The notes beneath the pieces are model-generated. The model was not told the DNA's origin. It worked only from the letters and a program-made list of their open reading frames with translations, and made no database searches. A stretch of 64,000 bases of DNA from Ustilaginoidea virens (lineage: Eukaryota; Ascomycota; Sordariomycetes; Hypocreales; Clavicipitaceae), in the NCBI RefSeq assembly GCF_000687475.1, contig NC_057317.1:1364001-1428000 (forward strand), given 5' to 3'. Made by a program: the position numbers and the translations under genes. Positions 1-11,684 of the stretch are shown piece by piece. How positions within the stretch are numbered: position 1 is the stretch's first letter; each line of letters starts with the position of its first letter.

Positions 1-180
1 TTAAAACCCTCTTGCACTAGAAGGTCTTTTAACCGTAACTGCCACTCGCGAGGGCCTTATTTTAGCCCATATAAGGCTTTCTTCAATAGTATAACCTGTA
101 ATGCAGAGGGGTTATATCCAACCTTAGTAAGTAAGGCTAGAAGTCGACGATGCTGCTGGTCAGACCATAAGGCTGGATTA

Positions 181-902
181 TATTGCAATTCTCAAGGTCA
201 CTATAAAAGCAGAGCCTTACTAGCTAGCTAGATGGCACAAGACTATCTGCGACCTGTGAACTAATCTTAGTATAAATACTAGATTTTTCACCAAGTCCTA
301 AGACTATACAAGTGCTATAAAGCAAGGCAAGTGTAAAGGCAAGGCAAATATAAGATAACCAGAAAACGCAGGGAAGGTAAGAAGTTAAGAGGCATATAGT
401 GCATTAACAGACTCGATTGTGCTGCCCTTCTACTATCTAGAAAGAAGGGGAAAAGCTATCCTATATATACACGAAGGAGGGGTGGGCCCAGGCATCCAAG
501 GTAGCCAGTAAGAAAGCTCCCCGTAATACTTACTATACCACGTATATAATACGTCAGCAGCCCCACTATATCCAGCCTTTCCAACCACCCTAACCACCGC
601 ACTAGTAATTAGCCACCACGCTAGTGACTAACCACCACGCTAATGACTACCCACCACACTAGTGGACTAGCCACCACACTAGTAGGCCCACCACGCTAAT
701 TTAGCAATGCCACACCTTTTTTAATAAGGCCTACCTTACTTAATATACAGTAAATAATCCACTAAAAATCCTAAGGTAAAAGGCAAAGGCCTAAGGTTGG
801 TAAGACTACCGTAAGTCCAAGAGGCGGTATAATGGTCAGAAGGTTAGTAGGCCAGTAGGGCATTAGGCCAGCAGCCTAGTAGGCTACTATAAAATTTTAA
901 CA
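181..902 (-). repeat. LTR of G (3' LTR in element orientation)
   Basis: 722-bp LTR paired with 4,847-5,568. The minus-strand reading starts TG and ends CA after allowing for a G-to-A change at one end. It contains an 18-bp-type minisatellite (about 585-700) built on variants of a ccaccacgctagtgacta unit. The G-rich polypurine tract lies just right of 902 on the minus strand. Confidence 0.92.
585..700. repeat. Minisatellite in G-family LTRs
   Basis: About six imperfect tandem copies of an 18-20-bp unit (variants of ccaccacgctagtgacta). The same array recurs at about 5,255-5,370 in the other LTR of G. In the H LTR it recurs at about 11,345-11,475 with an extra unit. Confidence 0.8.
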
Positions 903-2400
903 CCCCCTCTGATTAGCTACTGTAGTATCAAGCTAATCGTGTAAAGGATAGGGAAAGAAAATGCAATAAAGGTCCTAAGGAAAAACATAGGAAAAACCTT
1001 AGTAAGTTAGTATAAGTTAGCAGGCCCTAAGACCTAGTAACTCGCGGAACCTAGTAAATTTAGGGCCCGACAGTGGCTTTATAAGACCGTCAGCAGGCAT
1101 ACTATTAGTAGGTAAGTAGGTAATTTTAACCAAGCCCAGCTATGCTTACTCCCTAATATACCGGAATTTTAATAGTGTATACTTAGTGCGAGCATACTGG
1201 TTAGGGTCATTAGAATTCGAAATAGAGCCCTGATTATCGCAGTATAACGGTATAGGGCGTAAAATATCGATTTCCAGCTCCTTACAAAGGTTAGAAAGCC
1301 ACTATACCTCACGGATAGTCTCAAGTAATGCATCAGATTCAGCTTCTAAAGTAGATAATACTACTAAAGAGGCTCGCTTAAAACGCCAGCTAATAGGACC
1401 ACTATTAATAGTAGTTAAGAAGCCTCCAGTAGATTTAGAGGTTTCTTTATAGCCAGCAAAATCGCTATCAGAATAAGCGGTTATAATAGGCTGTTAATTG
1501 CTTTTAGTAAAGCAAATAGCTAGGTTCTCAGTGCCTTTAAAGTAGCTAAAGCTGCCTTTCGCAGCATTTAAATGCACATTAGTTGCCTTAGACATAAACC
1601 AAGAAAGGTATTAGGTAGGAAATGCTAGGTCGGGCCTAGTCATCATCATAAGCCACATTATAGTGCCAGTAAGGCTCTAATAAAGGCTCTAATCAGTAGG
1701 GCTAAGGTCTTTTCCACTAGATTCATTTAGAATCCCTAGTTAAAGTAGAATTAGCTAAGGTTTAGTATCCTATAGACCGAATTTAGCTAGGACCTCTGCT
1801 ATAAATTGGGCTTGGTGTAGCCATAATAGACCTTCCTTCCTATTTCGTATAATCTATACGCTTAGGAAGAAGGAAGCCAGACCACGGTCTTCTATAGCAT
1901 AGACCTTATGGAATTTCCTTTTTAGCTGGTTAATATAAGTTATATTTGGACCAACTAATAGGCAATCGTCAATATAGGTAACGATAAAAATGCTGGTTTG
2001 CTTATTATAAAAGACGGCAGCATCAGAAGCTAAAGGTAAAAAACCTTCACTAAAAATCAGGTCTTTTAGCCGGTATTACCATTTGCGGGGTGCTTATTTT
2101 AGCCCGTATAGGGCCTTCTTTAGCAAGATAGCTTGCTTAATAGAAGGGTTAAATCCAGCTTCTTTAAGCAAAGTTAGTAGCCATTAGCACTATATATTAG
2201 ACCAAAGCTTGCTATCAGTTAATAAACTTTCCGTAAATTCAAGGAATCCATCAGGAATATCCATATAAATAGTCTCAGAAAGTTCGCTATTTAGAAAGGC
2301 GCCTATAAAGTCTTCTGACTTAAGAAGGTAATCCACGGTGGCATTAGTATTAGTAATATCATCCGGGGTAGCATTAGTAATGCTAGTAAAATTAGTAGGG
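903..2400 (-). pseudogene. Reverse transcriptase/RNase H remnant of element G
   Basis: The minus-strand translation is homologous, position by position, to the RT-RNase H end of element E (about 21,620-23,400), and both end at the same polypurine tract beside the LTR. Stop codons interrupt every frame. A short open stretch at 2,190-2,408 spans the junction between the RT part and the proline/serine-rich linker. The reading was made by comparing E, F and G; no single long frame survives. Confidence 0.7.
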
Positions 2401-2606
2401 TCCGGCATACTTTCTAGGTCATCCGGTATAGCATTAGTGCTAGTAATACTAGTAAGGTTAGCAGAGTTAGTAGGGTCAGGAATGCTTTCTAGGTTATCTA
2501 GTAAAATAGCAGGTTCTTTACTGCTAAATACCCCCTCTGAACCTATATTTTGCCTTTTGTGAAAGTCTCCTTCTAGGCCACTAGAAATAGGGCCTATACC
2601 TTCATT

Positions 2607-3560
2607 TTAATAGATAAAGGTAATAAAGGTTATTTTAGTAATAACCTTCTTCTTTAGAAGGTAGACAAGGTAGGTATTAGCATAGGTCTTTTTAAGTAGC
2701 TGAATACCTATATGCCCTAGCCGTATATACCAAATGCCGGCTAATTGTAATAGCTTCTGATATTCTGTATCAGCAGCTATAAGGGCAGGAGTAGGGCTAA
2801 TAGCCACTACAGGATTTTCGCTAATCGTAATAGCGGGATTTTCGCTAGTCGTAATAGCGGGATTTTCGCTAGTCGTAATAGCGGGAGAGTTAGTAGTAGG
2901 GCTGGTAGCCTCTACAGGGTCTTCGCTAGTTATAGTAGCAGGCTGGTTAGTAGTAGGGCTAGTAGCCTCTACAGGTTCCTTACTAATTGCAGTAGTAGGA
3001 ACGGGGGTAATAGTAGTATCCTCAGGATTACTATAATCAGCAGGGTTAGTAGGGCTGGGGACCTCTACTGATATACTATTAGTAATAGTATAATGGCTGC
3101 AAGGTTGATGCAGTAGTGATGTGTCTATTCCTTTCTGTAGAAGGAAAAAGCCGTATTTTTCAAAATTAAAAATGCCGATGCATTTACGGCTTGCTGACCA
3201 AAGCTGATTTCTAATTAGTACCCCTTTAGCGGCATAGTGCTTTACACCGCTAATAATGTTAATATCCAAGGTAGGAATATATAGTGCATTCTTGAGCTCT
3301 ATAATACCCCATTTGGTGGGATTAACGCCCTGTAGCACAGTAAATCGTGCTGTGCCCCAACCAGTAGGGGAAATAGGGCTACCACCAGTAGTAATTACCG
3401 GCTTATTATCCTTCTCAAAATAGTGAAAAGTAGTGAAATACTTCTTATCATTTACAATATGATAAGTAGAGCCTATATCGTAAAGGAGGGCATCTTTAGG
3501 GGTCCTACCGCCTGATTTAGCACTATAGCTTATATCAGTGGATATAGTGGTAGAAGAAGA
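2607..3560 (-). pseudogene. Protease / pre-integrase remnant of element G
   Basis: The open stretch 2,607-3,338 encodes a GAG-pre-integrase-like end (motif IWYIRLGHIG near its C-terminus). Upstream of that is a linker made of repeated PVEATSPTT and ITTSENP units. The degenerate protease lies further upstream to about 3,560, where a sequence matching the LLYDTSSTVYIIND motif of element E can be traced. In an intact Ty1/copia polyprotein this segment cleaves the polyprotein and precedes the integrase; the integrase core is missing here. Only 243 codons are continuous. Confidence 0.7.
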
Positions 3561-3699
3561 GGAATAGGATATATTAGTATCCTAGGTATTATAATTGCCT
3601 ATAATAAAGGACTCAATATTTTGCTGTTTGCTGCTATTATTATAGTCCTGTTCCTTCTTCTTTTACTGCTTCTTTTTCCTATTATTAGTAGAATTATTC

Positions 3700-3930
3700 T
3701 TACTATTATTAGTAGAAGCGGCATTAATAGTAGTAGGGCTAGTAGCCTCTACAGGGTCCTTGCTAGTCGTAATAGCAGAAGGTTGGATAGTAGGGCTAGT
3801 AGCCTCTACAGGGTCCTTACTAGTCGTAATAGCAGAAGGTTGGATAGTAGGGCTAATAGCCTCTACAGGGTCTTTACTATTCATATTAGTAGGACCGGAG
3901 ATAGTAGGGCTAGTAGCCTCTACTAGTTCC
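3700..3930. repeat. Tandem repeats encoding Pro/Thr/Ser-rich linker
   Basis: Three to four copies of a roughly 60-bp unit containing gcctctacagggtc. On the minus strand it encodes the same PVEATSPT words as the linker at 2,770-2,990, so the repeat occurs on both sides of the protease region of G. Confidence 0.75.
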
Positions 3931-4289
3931 TTGCTAATTGTAATAGTAGGAACATTACTATTTTGCCTACTAACTAAGCCTTATATAAGGGTAGTTAGGG
4001 TATTCATCTGGGACTTTATATAGTCCATATCTAGCTGTAGTCGTGCAGTAAGATAAGCTTTAGAGTTGGAATCCAAAGTGGCCTTATAAGTGGAAGGCCT
4101 AGACTGTGCCATTATAGTGGTTAAAAGTCGTTAAAAATGGTGCCAATAGCTGTAGGAACAGATGAATAACCAGCTAAATAGCTGGCAAAATAGTCGAGTA
4201 ACTAGCTGGACAGCTAGTAAATATAGTGGCTAGTAGCCTACTATAAAAGGTAACCGCAGAATATAGCGGTAGGTCTCAGTATAAAAGCA

Positions 4290-4720
4290 TAAATGCCGTA
4301 GGCGTTGTGCAAGTCCAGAATATAGCGTTAGTATTTAAGGTGCTTATGTGGTGCCGTAATATAAAGGTGCCGTAAGTGCCGTAGGTGCCGTAGGTGCCGT
4401 AGGTGCCGTAGGTGACGTAGGTGCTATAGGTGCCGTAATATAAAAGGTGCCGTAAGTGCCGTACCAAAAGTGCTATAAGTGGAAGAGTATAACAGGTGCC
4501 GTATAGTGCAGTAGGTGTCGTGCACTAGGTGCAAAGGTATTATACAGTGGTATAGTGTGGTAGATATCACACTATAAAATCCATAGGTGCCGTAGGTTAC
4601 TCCGAAAATAACGTAAGGTTACGCTAAAAGTGCCGTAAGGTTACGCCGTAAGTTGCCGTAGGGGTACGCCGTTGATTGCCGCAGGGTAATGCCATAGGTA
4701 ACAAAGGGTAAGCCAAAGGT
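4290..4720. repeat. Short tandem repeats (gtgccgtag family) in 5' region of G
   Basis: A 9-10-bp unit ggtgccgtag is repeated with variation. It is densest at 4,364-4,462 and looser to about 4,700. On the minus strand one frame reads as (Gly-Thr-Tyr)n, but there is no sign that this is translated. Confidence 0.8.
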
Positions 4721-4846
4721 GATAAGGGTAAGCCAAGGATACCAAAGGATAGCTATATTAGTAGTACTAATAAGCAAGAGAGACCAAGGGGTAAACACAA
4801 AAGAGGTAGGGTAAAAACAAAGAAGTAAAAACCCAGGCTCATAACC

Positions 4847-5568
4847 TATTGCAATTCTTAAGGTCACTATAAAAGCAGAGCCTTACTAGCTAGCTAGATG
4901 GCACAAGACTGTCTACGACCTGTGAACTAATCTTAGTATAAATACTAGATTTTTCACCAAGTCCTAAGACTATACAAGTGCTATAAAGCAAGGCAAGTGT
5001 AAAGGCAAGGCAAATATAAGATAACCAGAAAACGCAGGGAAGGTAAGAAGTTAAGAGGCATATAGTGCATTAACAGACTCGATTGTGCTGCCCTTCTACT
5101 ATCTAGAAAGAAGGGGAAAAGCTATCCTATATATACACGAAGGAGGGGTGGGCCCAGGCATCCAAGGTAGCCAGTAAGAAAGCTCCCCGTAATGCTTGCT
5201 ATGCCACGTATATAATACGTCAGCAGCCCCACTATATCCAGCCTTTCCAACCACCCTAACCACCGCACTAGTAATTAGCCACCACGCTAGTGACTAACCA
5301 CCACGCTAGTGACTACCCACCACACTAGTGGACTAGCCACCACACTAGTAGGCCCACCACGCTAATTTAGCAATGCCACACCTTTTTTAATAAGGCCTAC
5401 CTTACTTGATATACAGTAAATAATCCACTGAAAATCCTAAGGTAAAAGGCAAAGGCCTAAGGTTGGTAAGACTACCGTAAGTCCAAGAGGCGGTATAATG
5501 GTCAGAAGGTTAGTAGGCCAGTAGGGCATTAGGCCAGCAGCCTAGTAGGCTACTATAGGATTTTAACA
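4847..5568 (-). repeat. LTR of G (5' LTR in element orientation)
   Basis: 722-bp LTR, same length as 181-902. It is followed on the left by the minus-strand primer site 4,833-4,846 and on the right by the TSD gatta (5,569-5,573). Confidence 0.92.
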
Positions 5569-5573
5569 GATTA

Positions 5574-8500
5574 GGTGAGAGTAGGCTTTCTGCAAATTCT
5601 AGAAAACCAGCTGGAATCTCTATATAAATCGTCTCCAGCAGTTCACTATTTAGAAAGGCACTAATAAAATCGATTTGCTCTATTTCCCAGTTATTTGCAG
5701 CAGTAAGAGCAAGGATGATCCTCTATATTGGTGGGATCGAGGTAGAGGCATAGGTCTCCATAAAGTCTTGCCTAGATATCTGCATAAAGCCTTTGACAAC
5801 TAATCGTGCCTTATATTTAACCGGGTTATTATTCGCATCTTTCTTAACACGAAAAATAGGCCGGTTGCGCAATATCTTCCTACTAGTAGGAATACTAGCC
5901 TTTAGTATAAATTGGAAGATATTTAAGTCGATTAATTGCTCGAATTCCGAAAATAAGGCCTTAACCCAGCTATCCTTATATGGGTTATATAAGACTTCCT
6001 TCCAGCTATTAGGCATACCTTCTAGGGCCCGTTTTGCAGCCTTAATCTTTACTGTATAGCAAATATCGTACATTTGCTAGTAAAAAGCATAGGAAGGGGG
6101 GAAATCCTGTGTGGGAGCCTCTGGGGGGCTGCCTAAGTATCCGAAAATCTAGTCGTTTTTCGGCTGGGTGGGTGGGAACCCGAAAATGCCGTTGTTTTCC
6201 GGCTGGGTAGGTGGAAAAATGCCGTTATTTTCCGGTTGTATAGGTGGGAAAAAACCCCATTAGTCTGCTTATAGGCCAGAAAGTGACCTGTGGTATCCGT
6301 AATTTAGGATACCTTATACGTCTTATATCCGTATATGCGTTCTTTTTCTACCCCTAGTGGCCGTAATAGGCCTATTTTCTAATACTCGAAATATTCTCTC
6401 CTACGATCTCTTATTTAATGCGATATCTAGACTCTCGAATTTTAGATATTTTAGTGTAGGCAGCATTTTACTATAGTGAAATGCTGCATTTACTAGGAAG
6501 CCTGATGAAAAGGCAGAATCTATTGTATCGGAAAGTCGCAGAAAATCAGTGTGTGTGGGGCTTTGAGATTCGGACCATTGAAAATTTTCTATATGGGGCG
6601 AGTCAGAATTTTCATATGTGCGGGGTATGCCCACTTTTGTGATAGATTTAGAAAATCTCTATGGTTGAGATTCCTAGTGACGAGAGCTTTCTGCATTTCC
6701 TAATATTTACAGCCTTTTTATATGGGAAAAAGGTGCATTTTCCTTAGCCAGTGAAAGCGGACCGTCTTGCCTAAGCTGAAAAGCTGAGTTAGGCTAAAGC
6801 GATTTGGAATTGAAAGACGGCGAATTGCTGGGAAATGTTGCAGAGTGCTGTAGCGGGCCAATTGGTAGGCCTACTGGTTGTAGCAGGCCTATTAGTTGTG
6901 GTAGGCCCACTGATTGTGGTGGATCTGTATGCTGTATTAGGCCTATTAGTTGTGGTGGGCCCGTGGGCTGTATTAGATCCGTGGCCTATGGTAGGCCTGT
7001 GCCCTCGGCTAAGCCTGAAATAGGCATATTTAGGCGAGGCGACTTCTAAATACGCTCTTCTAAAGCAATTTGGTCGTTATTTACCCCCTCTAAATTAGAA
7101 GGCGGTTAGAAATTAAAAGTGCCCTCTAGGCCACTTAAAATAGGGCCTATACCTTCATTTTGGTAGGTAAAAGTAATAAAAGAGGTCTTGGTGACGACCC
7201 GGCGATATAAGATGTAGATAAGGTAGGTGCCGTTACCTAGCGTAGCTAGTAACCTACCTGACTCGGTCCGGGGGGCCAGCTTATAGCTAATGACCCGTTT
7301 TTCTGGAGGGATTAGCACCTCTACAGCCGCACTAATAGCCCTAAAGCTAGTAAGGTCGGGTAGGTGGTAGTGCGTAATTTCCGGAAAGTCTTTTTTTAAT
7401 TCCTCGAAAGGTAACAAGGAACGGTTTATAACTACTATTAGATTTACCAAGGTAGTAATACTAAGAATCACTATAGACTAAAGGTAAGAAGGTAACCGAG
7501 ACTAAAGTATAGTAGCTCTAAGTCGGTCAACAATGACCCGTATAGAGCGTTCTACTAACCTATTTTACTCATAAATATAAGGGGAAGAGGTTAAAAAATC
7601 TATGCCCTTAAGAGCTAGCCAGGCTGTAATAACGTTGTTGATTTCCTTACCACTATTATAGTGGAATTCAATAGCTGATTTGCCGTAGTAATTCCTAAGA
7701 CCTTGGAAGAACCCCTATAATACTGGGAATACCGTAGGTCCTTCCTTATTGGGTAGTAAATGCACCTAATGGAAGCGTGATTTCCGGTCAATTAAGATAA
7801 GGCAAATGGGGCATTTGTTATATAGTAGAGGGTTAATTTGGAAGATATCGCCCTCTATAATATCTAAATAATGCATAGGGTCTGGTATAGCCCCTGATGT
7901 AAAACGCCGAACTGACTTTACCCTTTTACAGGTAATATAGTTGAAATCAGAATCTTTTACCTTACTGAGATTAGGTAACCCTATAGTTGATGCACAGGTT
8001 TTCTTTAAAAGTTGGATTCCGATGTGCCCAAGCCGGATATGCTAAAGTCCGGCTAATAATAGCAGCTTTTGATATTCTATATTAGCAGCTGGTATTGTGA
8101 CTGGGGCTGGGTTGAGGGCGACCGGGGCCCTCTATAGTAGTTAGGCTATATTAGGAATAGCAGCCTCTGTTGGTACTACCGAAAAACCAGGACTAACTGG
8201 TGGGTTAGCTAGTAGGATTTCTTGCGAATTAGCTGGTGGAAGTGGAAGGTCCGAGTCAGCTGGTAGGGTAGGTAAATCCTCTAGCAGGGGATATTCCTCG
8301 TATTCTTCTAGGTTGGCTAGGGCAGGTAATTCAACCGAGATATTATGCGAAGCCGGGTGATTTTAGCTACTATAGTGTAAAAACGGCGAATCTACCCCTT
8401 TTTATTATAAAAAGAAGCCATACTTCTTAAAATTAAGAAGTCTAATGCACTTATTATTGCTATTAATTAGGCTTTGACCCTAAATACTGCTACGATTCAG

Positions 8501-10114
8501 ATAGTGTTTAATGCCGCTAAAGATATTAATATCAAAAGCTGGTATGAAGAGGGCGTTAGTCAGCTCTAAGGTGCCCCACTGAGGTGGGTTAGTGGCCTGT
8601 AGTACGGTAAAACGCGCTGTGCCCCACCTATTGGGCTTGATTAGGCCACTACCTATGCTAATAACTAGTCTATTTTTAGTATAGTATTAGAAGTAGGTGA
8701 AATGCTTCTTATCGTTAATGATATATACTATAGAACCAGTATCGTAGAGTAAAGAATCTATTAGCGTTTTCCCACCGGATTGTGCACTATAGCTGGTAGC
8801 TAGAAATTGCATATATTCGCAGTCTTAGAAGGAAGAATAGGCTATCTCACTAGGTGTAAGACTTAGAGTGTTATAATTCCCTAGTATAAAGGAATTAATA
8901 GTCTTTTCCTTTTCATCGGTCTTTTGTGGGGTATCTGCTTTATTAGCTAAATCTTTCTTTTCTTTCTTCTTCTTATTTTCCGGCTTGCTTTATATAGCTA
9001 AAGAAGACCCTTATTGGGTAGAAGACCCCTATTTCTTTTTGTTGGCGTTAGTAGTAGTGTCTTTACCACTCTTGCTAGTATTATTACTAGCTAGCTTGCT
9101 ACTATTGTTAGTAGCGGCACCCTTAACTTTTACGAGGTAGGTGGTAGCCCTTACTACTGATGACCCTTTAATGCGTTATTCTTCTAGTAAATCAACCATA
9201 TAAAATTGCAGGTTAATATTTGATATATTTCCCTAAGTATAGGCGATTCTTATTATTATGCGGTGCCATTCTGCCTACTGAAAAAAGACCCCTTCTATAG
9301 TATATAAATACTGGCTGATTTAGTCGAAAGGTTATATATAGGAGCCTAAAATTTACAGCCTGGATAGGTAGCTATTAAAGGAGGCGTTAAAAGATTCTAA
9401 GGTACCCTTATAGCCTGTAAAATTTAGTTGATAGAAGGCAGGGTATAGGTAGGTCCGCTATACATCTAATAAGTGAGAATACTATTTAGTAAGTAATATA
9501 AAGGCTGACTCTAGGTTAGTGCACCAATTAATAGCGGCAGCTAGTCCTTCTATGCAACTATTCTTAATAAGTAATAGTAAAAGTGCTTACTCTAAATCGT
9601 TAAAACTGCTAGCAATAGAAGGATTTTCGATAAATTTAGCGATATTAAGTGCCCTAAGTTAAATCATAAGGGCTTATTTCTATTAGTCGAAGTTAGATGC
9701 CCCCCTTAGCTTTTAGGATTCCTAGAATCCATTAGCTGTTTTAGCTAGTTCCTTAATAGCTATAGCGCTGACTTGGCTGCTAATACTGGATGGAACCGGC
9801 AAGGGTTGCTGCTAGGCTTTAGGTAGTAATAGTAGATTATTTCCTTTACCTATAGGGGTTTAGAAGGTATCTACATCTATTATATCCTAGGATAGTAGGC
9901 TAATAGCAGGCTTGATTAGTCTATCTACTAAAGTGCCTACCTTATTAGCTAAAAAATCGATTTTAGAGTTTATTCGATTAAATTTATAACTAAATTCTTT
10001 TCTTATTTCCTATTGGTCTTCCCTAAGCTAGGCAATTTCTTAGTTATTATTAGATTCTTCTACCTCTGCTGTATAGCTTGGGTTATTGGCGGTAGGAATA
10101 TTCTGACTGGCCAT
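5574..10114 (-). pseudogene. gag-pol remnant of element F
   Basis: Gag starts near 10,114 (MASQNIP...) and runs leftward with in-frame stops, many at expected Gln/Trp codons. The protease and pre-integrase region follows (about 8,850-7,950). An integrase-side stretch is open at 7,106-7,471. The N-terminal part of the RVT_2 reverse transcriptase is open at 5,723-6,073; its motif VKKDANNNPVKYKARLVVKG is typical of copia RT. The rest of the RT continues left of G at 1-175. The remnants would belong to cytoplasmic virus-like particles of the retrotransposon. The frame is not functional. Confidence 0.85.
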
Positions 10115-10393
10115 TATAGGAAGAGAAAAGGTGCTAGAAAGTCTTAAAAATACGAAGAAAATTAAGACTAAAAATCTAGATAAAACTAGAAGAAAGCTGC
10201 GTTAAGGAATAACCTTAGAAAATCCTATTGCAAGGATATGTTATAGCTTGGTGTGGAAGCTAGGTTCCTAAATTTAGGATGATCAGTCCCTTATTAGTAG
10301 ATTTCTGGAAGGTTAGCTACCAAATGCATTAAAATCCTAAGTTAGCGTAAAAAAGTCTTAAGCTGGAAGCCTTAAGACACCGGGCTTATAACC

Positions 10394-11109
10394 TATTGCA
10401 AAATGGTGACTCAGAACACTGTTAGAAAGTATACTAAGTACCGATAGTGGCGTATAAGGCGTTATAGAATAAAATAAAGAGCTGGTTAAAGATTTAAAGC
10501 GCATAAGAGGTTGACCAGAGTAAAGATATTAGGGAAATCTGATTTTAATTATTAATGACTATTCTAGCTAGAAAAAGGGAATTTTAGGCATATTTCTACT
10601 ATCTTGAAAAAGTGGTTGAAAATAATGAAAAACCGCAAAAATAGCGAAAAACCCGACGAAAAGTCGGTCTGCCCAACCGTGCCCAGTTTGTGCCTAATAT
10701 CCTACCCAGTGCATACCCAACCAAGCCCAGTGGCTTATAGCGGTGTGCCGGATGCCCTATAACAGCCTGCCGTACGGGCCGGAAGCCCTATATCGGTCTA
10801 CCGTAAATGACCGGTGTAGCGGGTGACTGTATGTAGAAGGCCGAAAGTGCTGGTTTGCCCATTTGGTAATCCCGTAGAAATGCGCCGCCTGTTGTGGGCC
10901 CTGTGGCCCACTGTGACCGGCCGCTGTGGCCGGCTGTGGGGCGCTGTGCCGGTGCCGTGACCGGCGCTGTGGCCCACTGTAATCGGCGTTGTGGGGCGCT
11001 GTGCCCCACCATAGCGCCTGGTATAGCCACCGTGATATCTCAACGTAGAGACGTCGTATGGTGGCGAGACCAGTACCAAAATACAGCTAAAAAGGCGCTG
11101 ATTTCAATA
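10394..11109 (-). repeat. LTR of F (5' LTR)
   Basis: 716-bp LTR homologous over its whole length to both LTRs of E. Its middle (about 10,880-11,010) is strikingly GC-rich and repetitive (gctgtggcc words) compared with the TA-rich surroundings. Confidence 0.92.
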
Positions 11110-11679
11110 AAGATAACCAGAAAACGCAGGGAAGGTAAGAAGTTAAGAGGCATATAGTGCATTAACAGACTCGATTATGCTGCCCTTCTACTATCTAGAA
11201 AGAAGGGGGAAAGCTATCCTATATATATACGAAGAAGGGGTGGGCCCAGGCATCCAGGGTAGCCAGTAAGAAAGCTCCCCGTAATGCTCGCTATGCCACG
11301 TATATAATACGTCAGCAGCCCCACTATATCCAGCCTTTCCAACCACCCTAACCACCGCACTAGTAATTAGCCACTACACTAGTGACTAACCACCACGCTA
11401 GTGACTACCCACTACACTAGTGGACTAGCCACCACACTAGTAGGCCGCCACCACTCTAGTAGGCCCACCACGCTAATTTAGCAATGCCACACCTTTTTTA
11501 ATAAGGCCTACCTTACTTGATATACAGTAAATAATCCACTGAAAATCCTAAGGTAAAAGGCAAAGGCCTAAGGTTGGTAAGACTACCGTAAGTCCAAGAG
11601 GCGGTATAAGGACTAGAAGGTCAGTAAGCCAGTAAGGCATTAGGCCAGCAGCCTAGTAGGCTACTATAGGATTTTAACA
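11110..11679 (-). mobile_element. Partial LTR of element H (G family)
   Basis: The right 570 bp match the 722-bp LTRs of G. The left part is separated by the F insertion and lies beyond the window. It ends at 11,679 with aaca and is followed by D sequence (right TSD expected to be tattt, 11,680-11,684). Whether H is a full element or a solo LTR cannot be told here. Confidence 0.85.
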
Positions 11680-11684
11680 TATTT

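Larger units (their letters stand above)
181..5568 (-). mobile_element. Ty1/copia element G, internally deleted, inserted in F
   Basis: G is a complete insertion of 5,388 bp. Two 722-bp LTRs (181-902 and 4,847-5,568) differ at only a few sites, mostly transitions. It is flanked by the 5-bp TSD gatta (176-180 and 5,569-5,573). The intact target is visible in the related element E at 22,895-22,899 (ggtta). On the minus strand it carries the initiator-tRNA-Met primer site at 4,833-4,846 and a purine-rich tract beside the left LTR. Its 3.9-kb interior keeps a protease/pre-integrase stretch (about 2,600-3,560) and part of RT-RNase H (about 903-2,400). I see no gag and no integrase core, so it was probably non-autonomous. 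Confidence 0.92.
1..11109 (-). mobile_element. Ty1/copia element F (716-bp-LTR family), left end outside window, split by G
   Basis: F is read on the minus strand, so its 5' LTR is the right one (10,394-11,109) and coding runs leftward. Its body is 5,574-10,393 plus 1-175; element G sits between. Next to the 5' LTR is a primer site (10,380-10,393) complementary to the anticodon arm of initiator tRNA-Met. Gag begins near 10,114. A protease/pre-integrase region, an integrase region and the start of the reverse transcriptase follow leftward, with the rest of RT-RNase H beyond the window. The domain order with integrase before RT is the Ty1/copia order. F and E (20,896-29,134) are copies of one family. 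F lies in the LTR of H; only its right TSD (aagat, 11,110-11,114) is visible. Confidence 0.9.

Noticed and set aside
4276..4467. A (Gly-Thr-Tyr)n small protein
   Set aside because: Produced by a short tandem repeat in the non-coding leader of element G.
10788..11157. Open frames in the GC-rich LTR block (also at 21,236-21,581 and 28,759-29,104)
   Set aside because: They lie entirely within LTRs. They stay open because of GC-rich composition and are not conserved as one frame among the copies.
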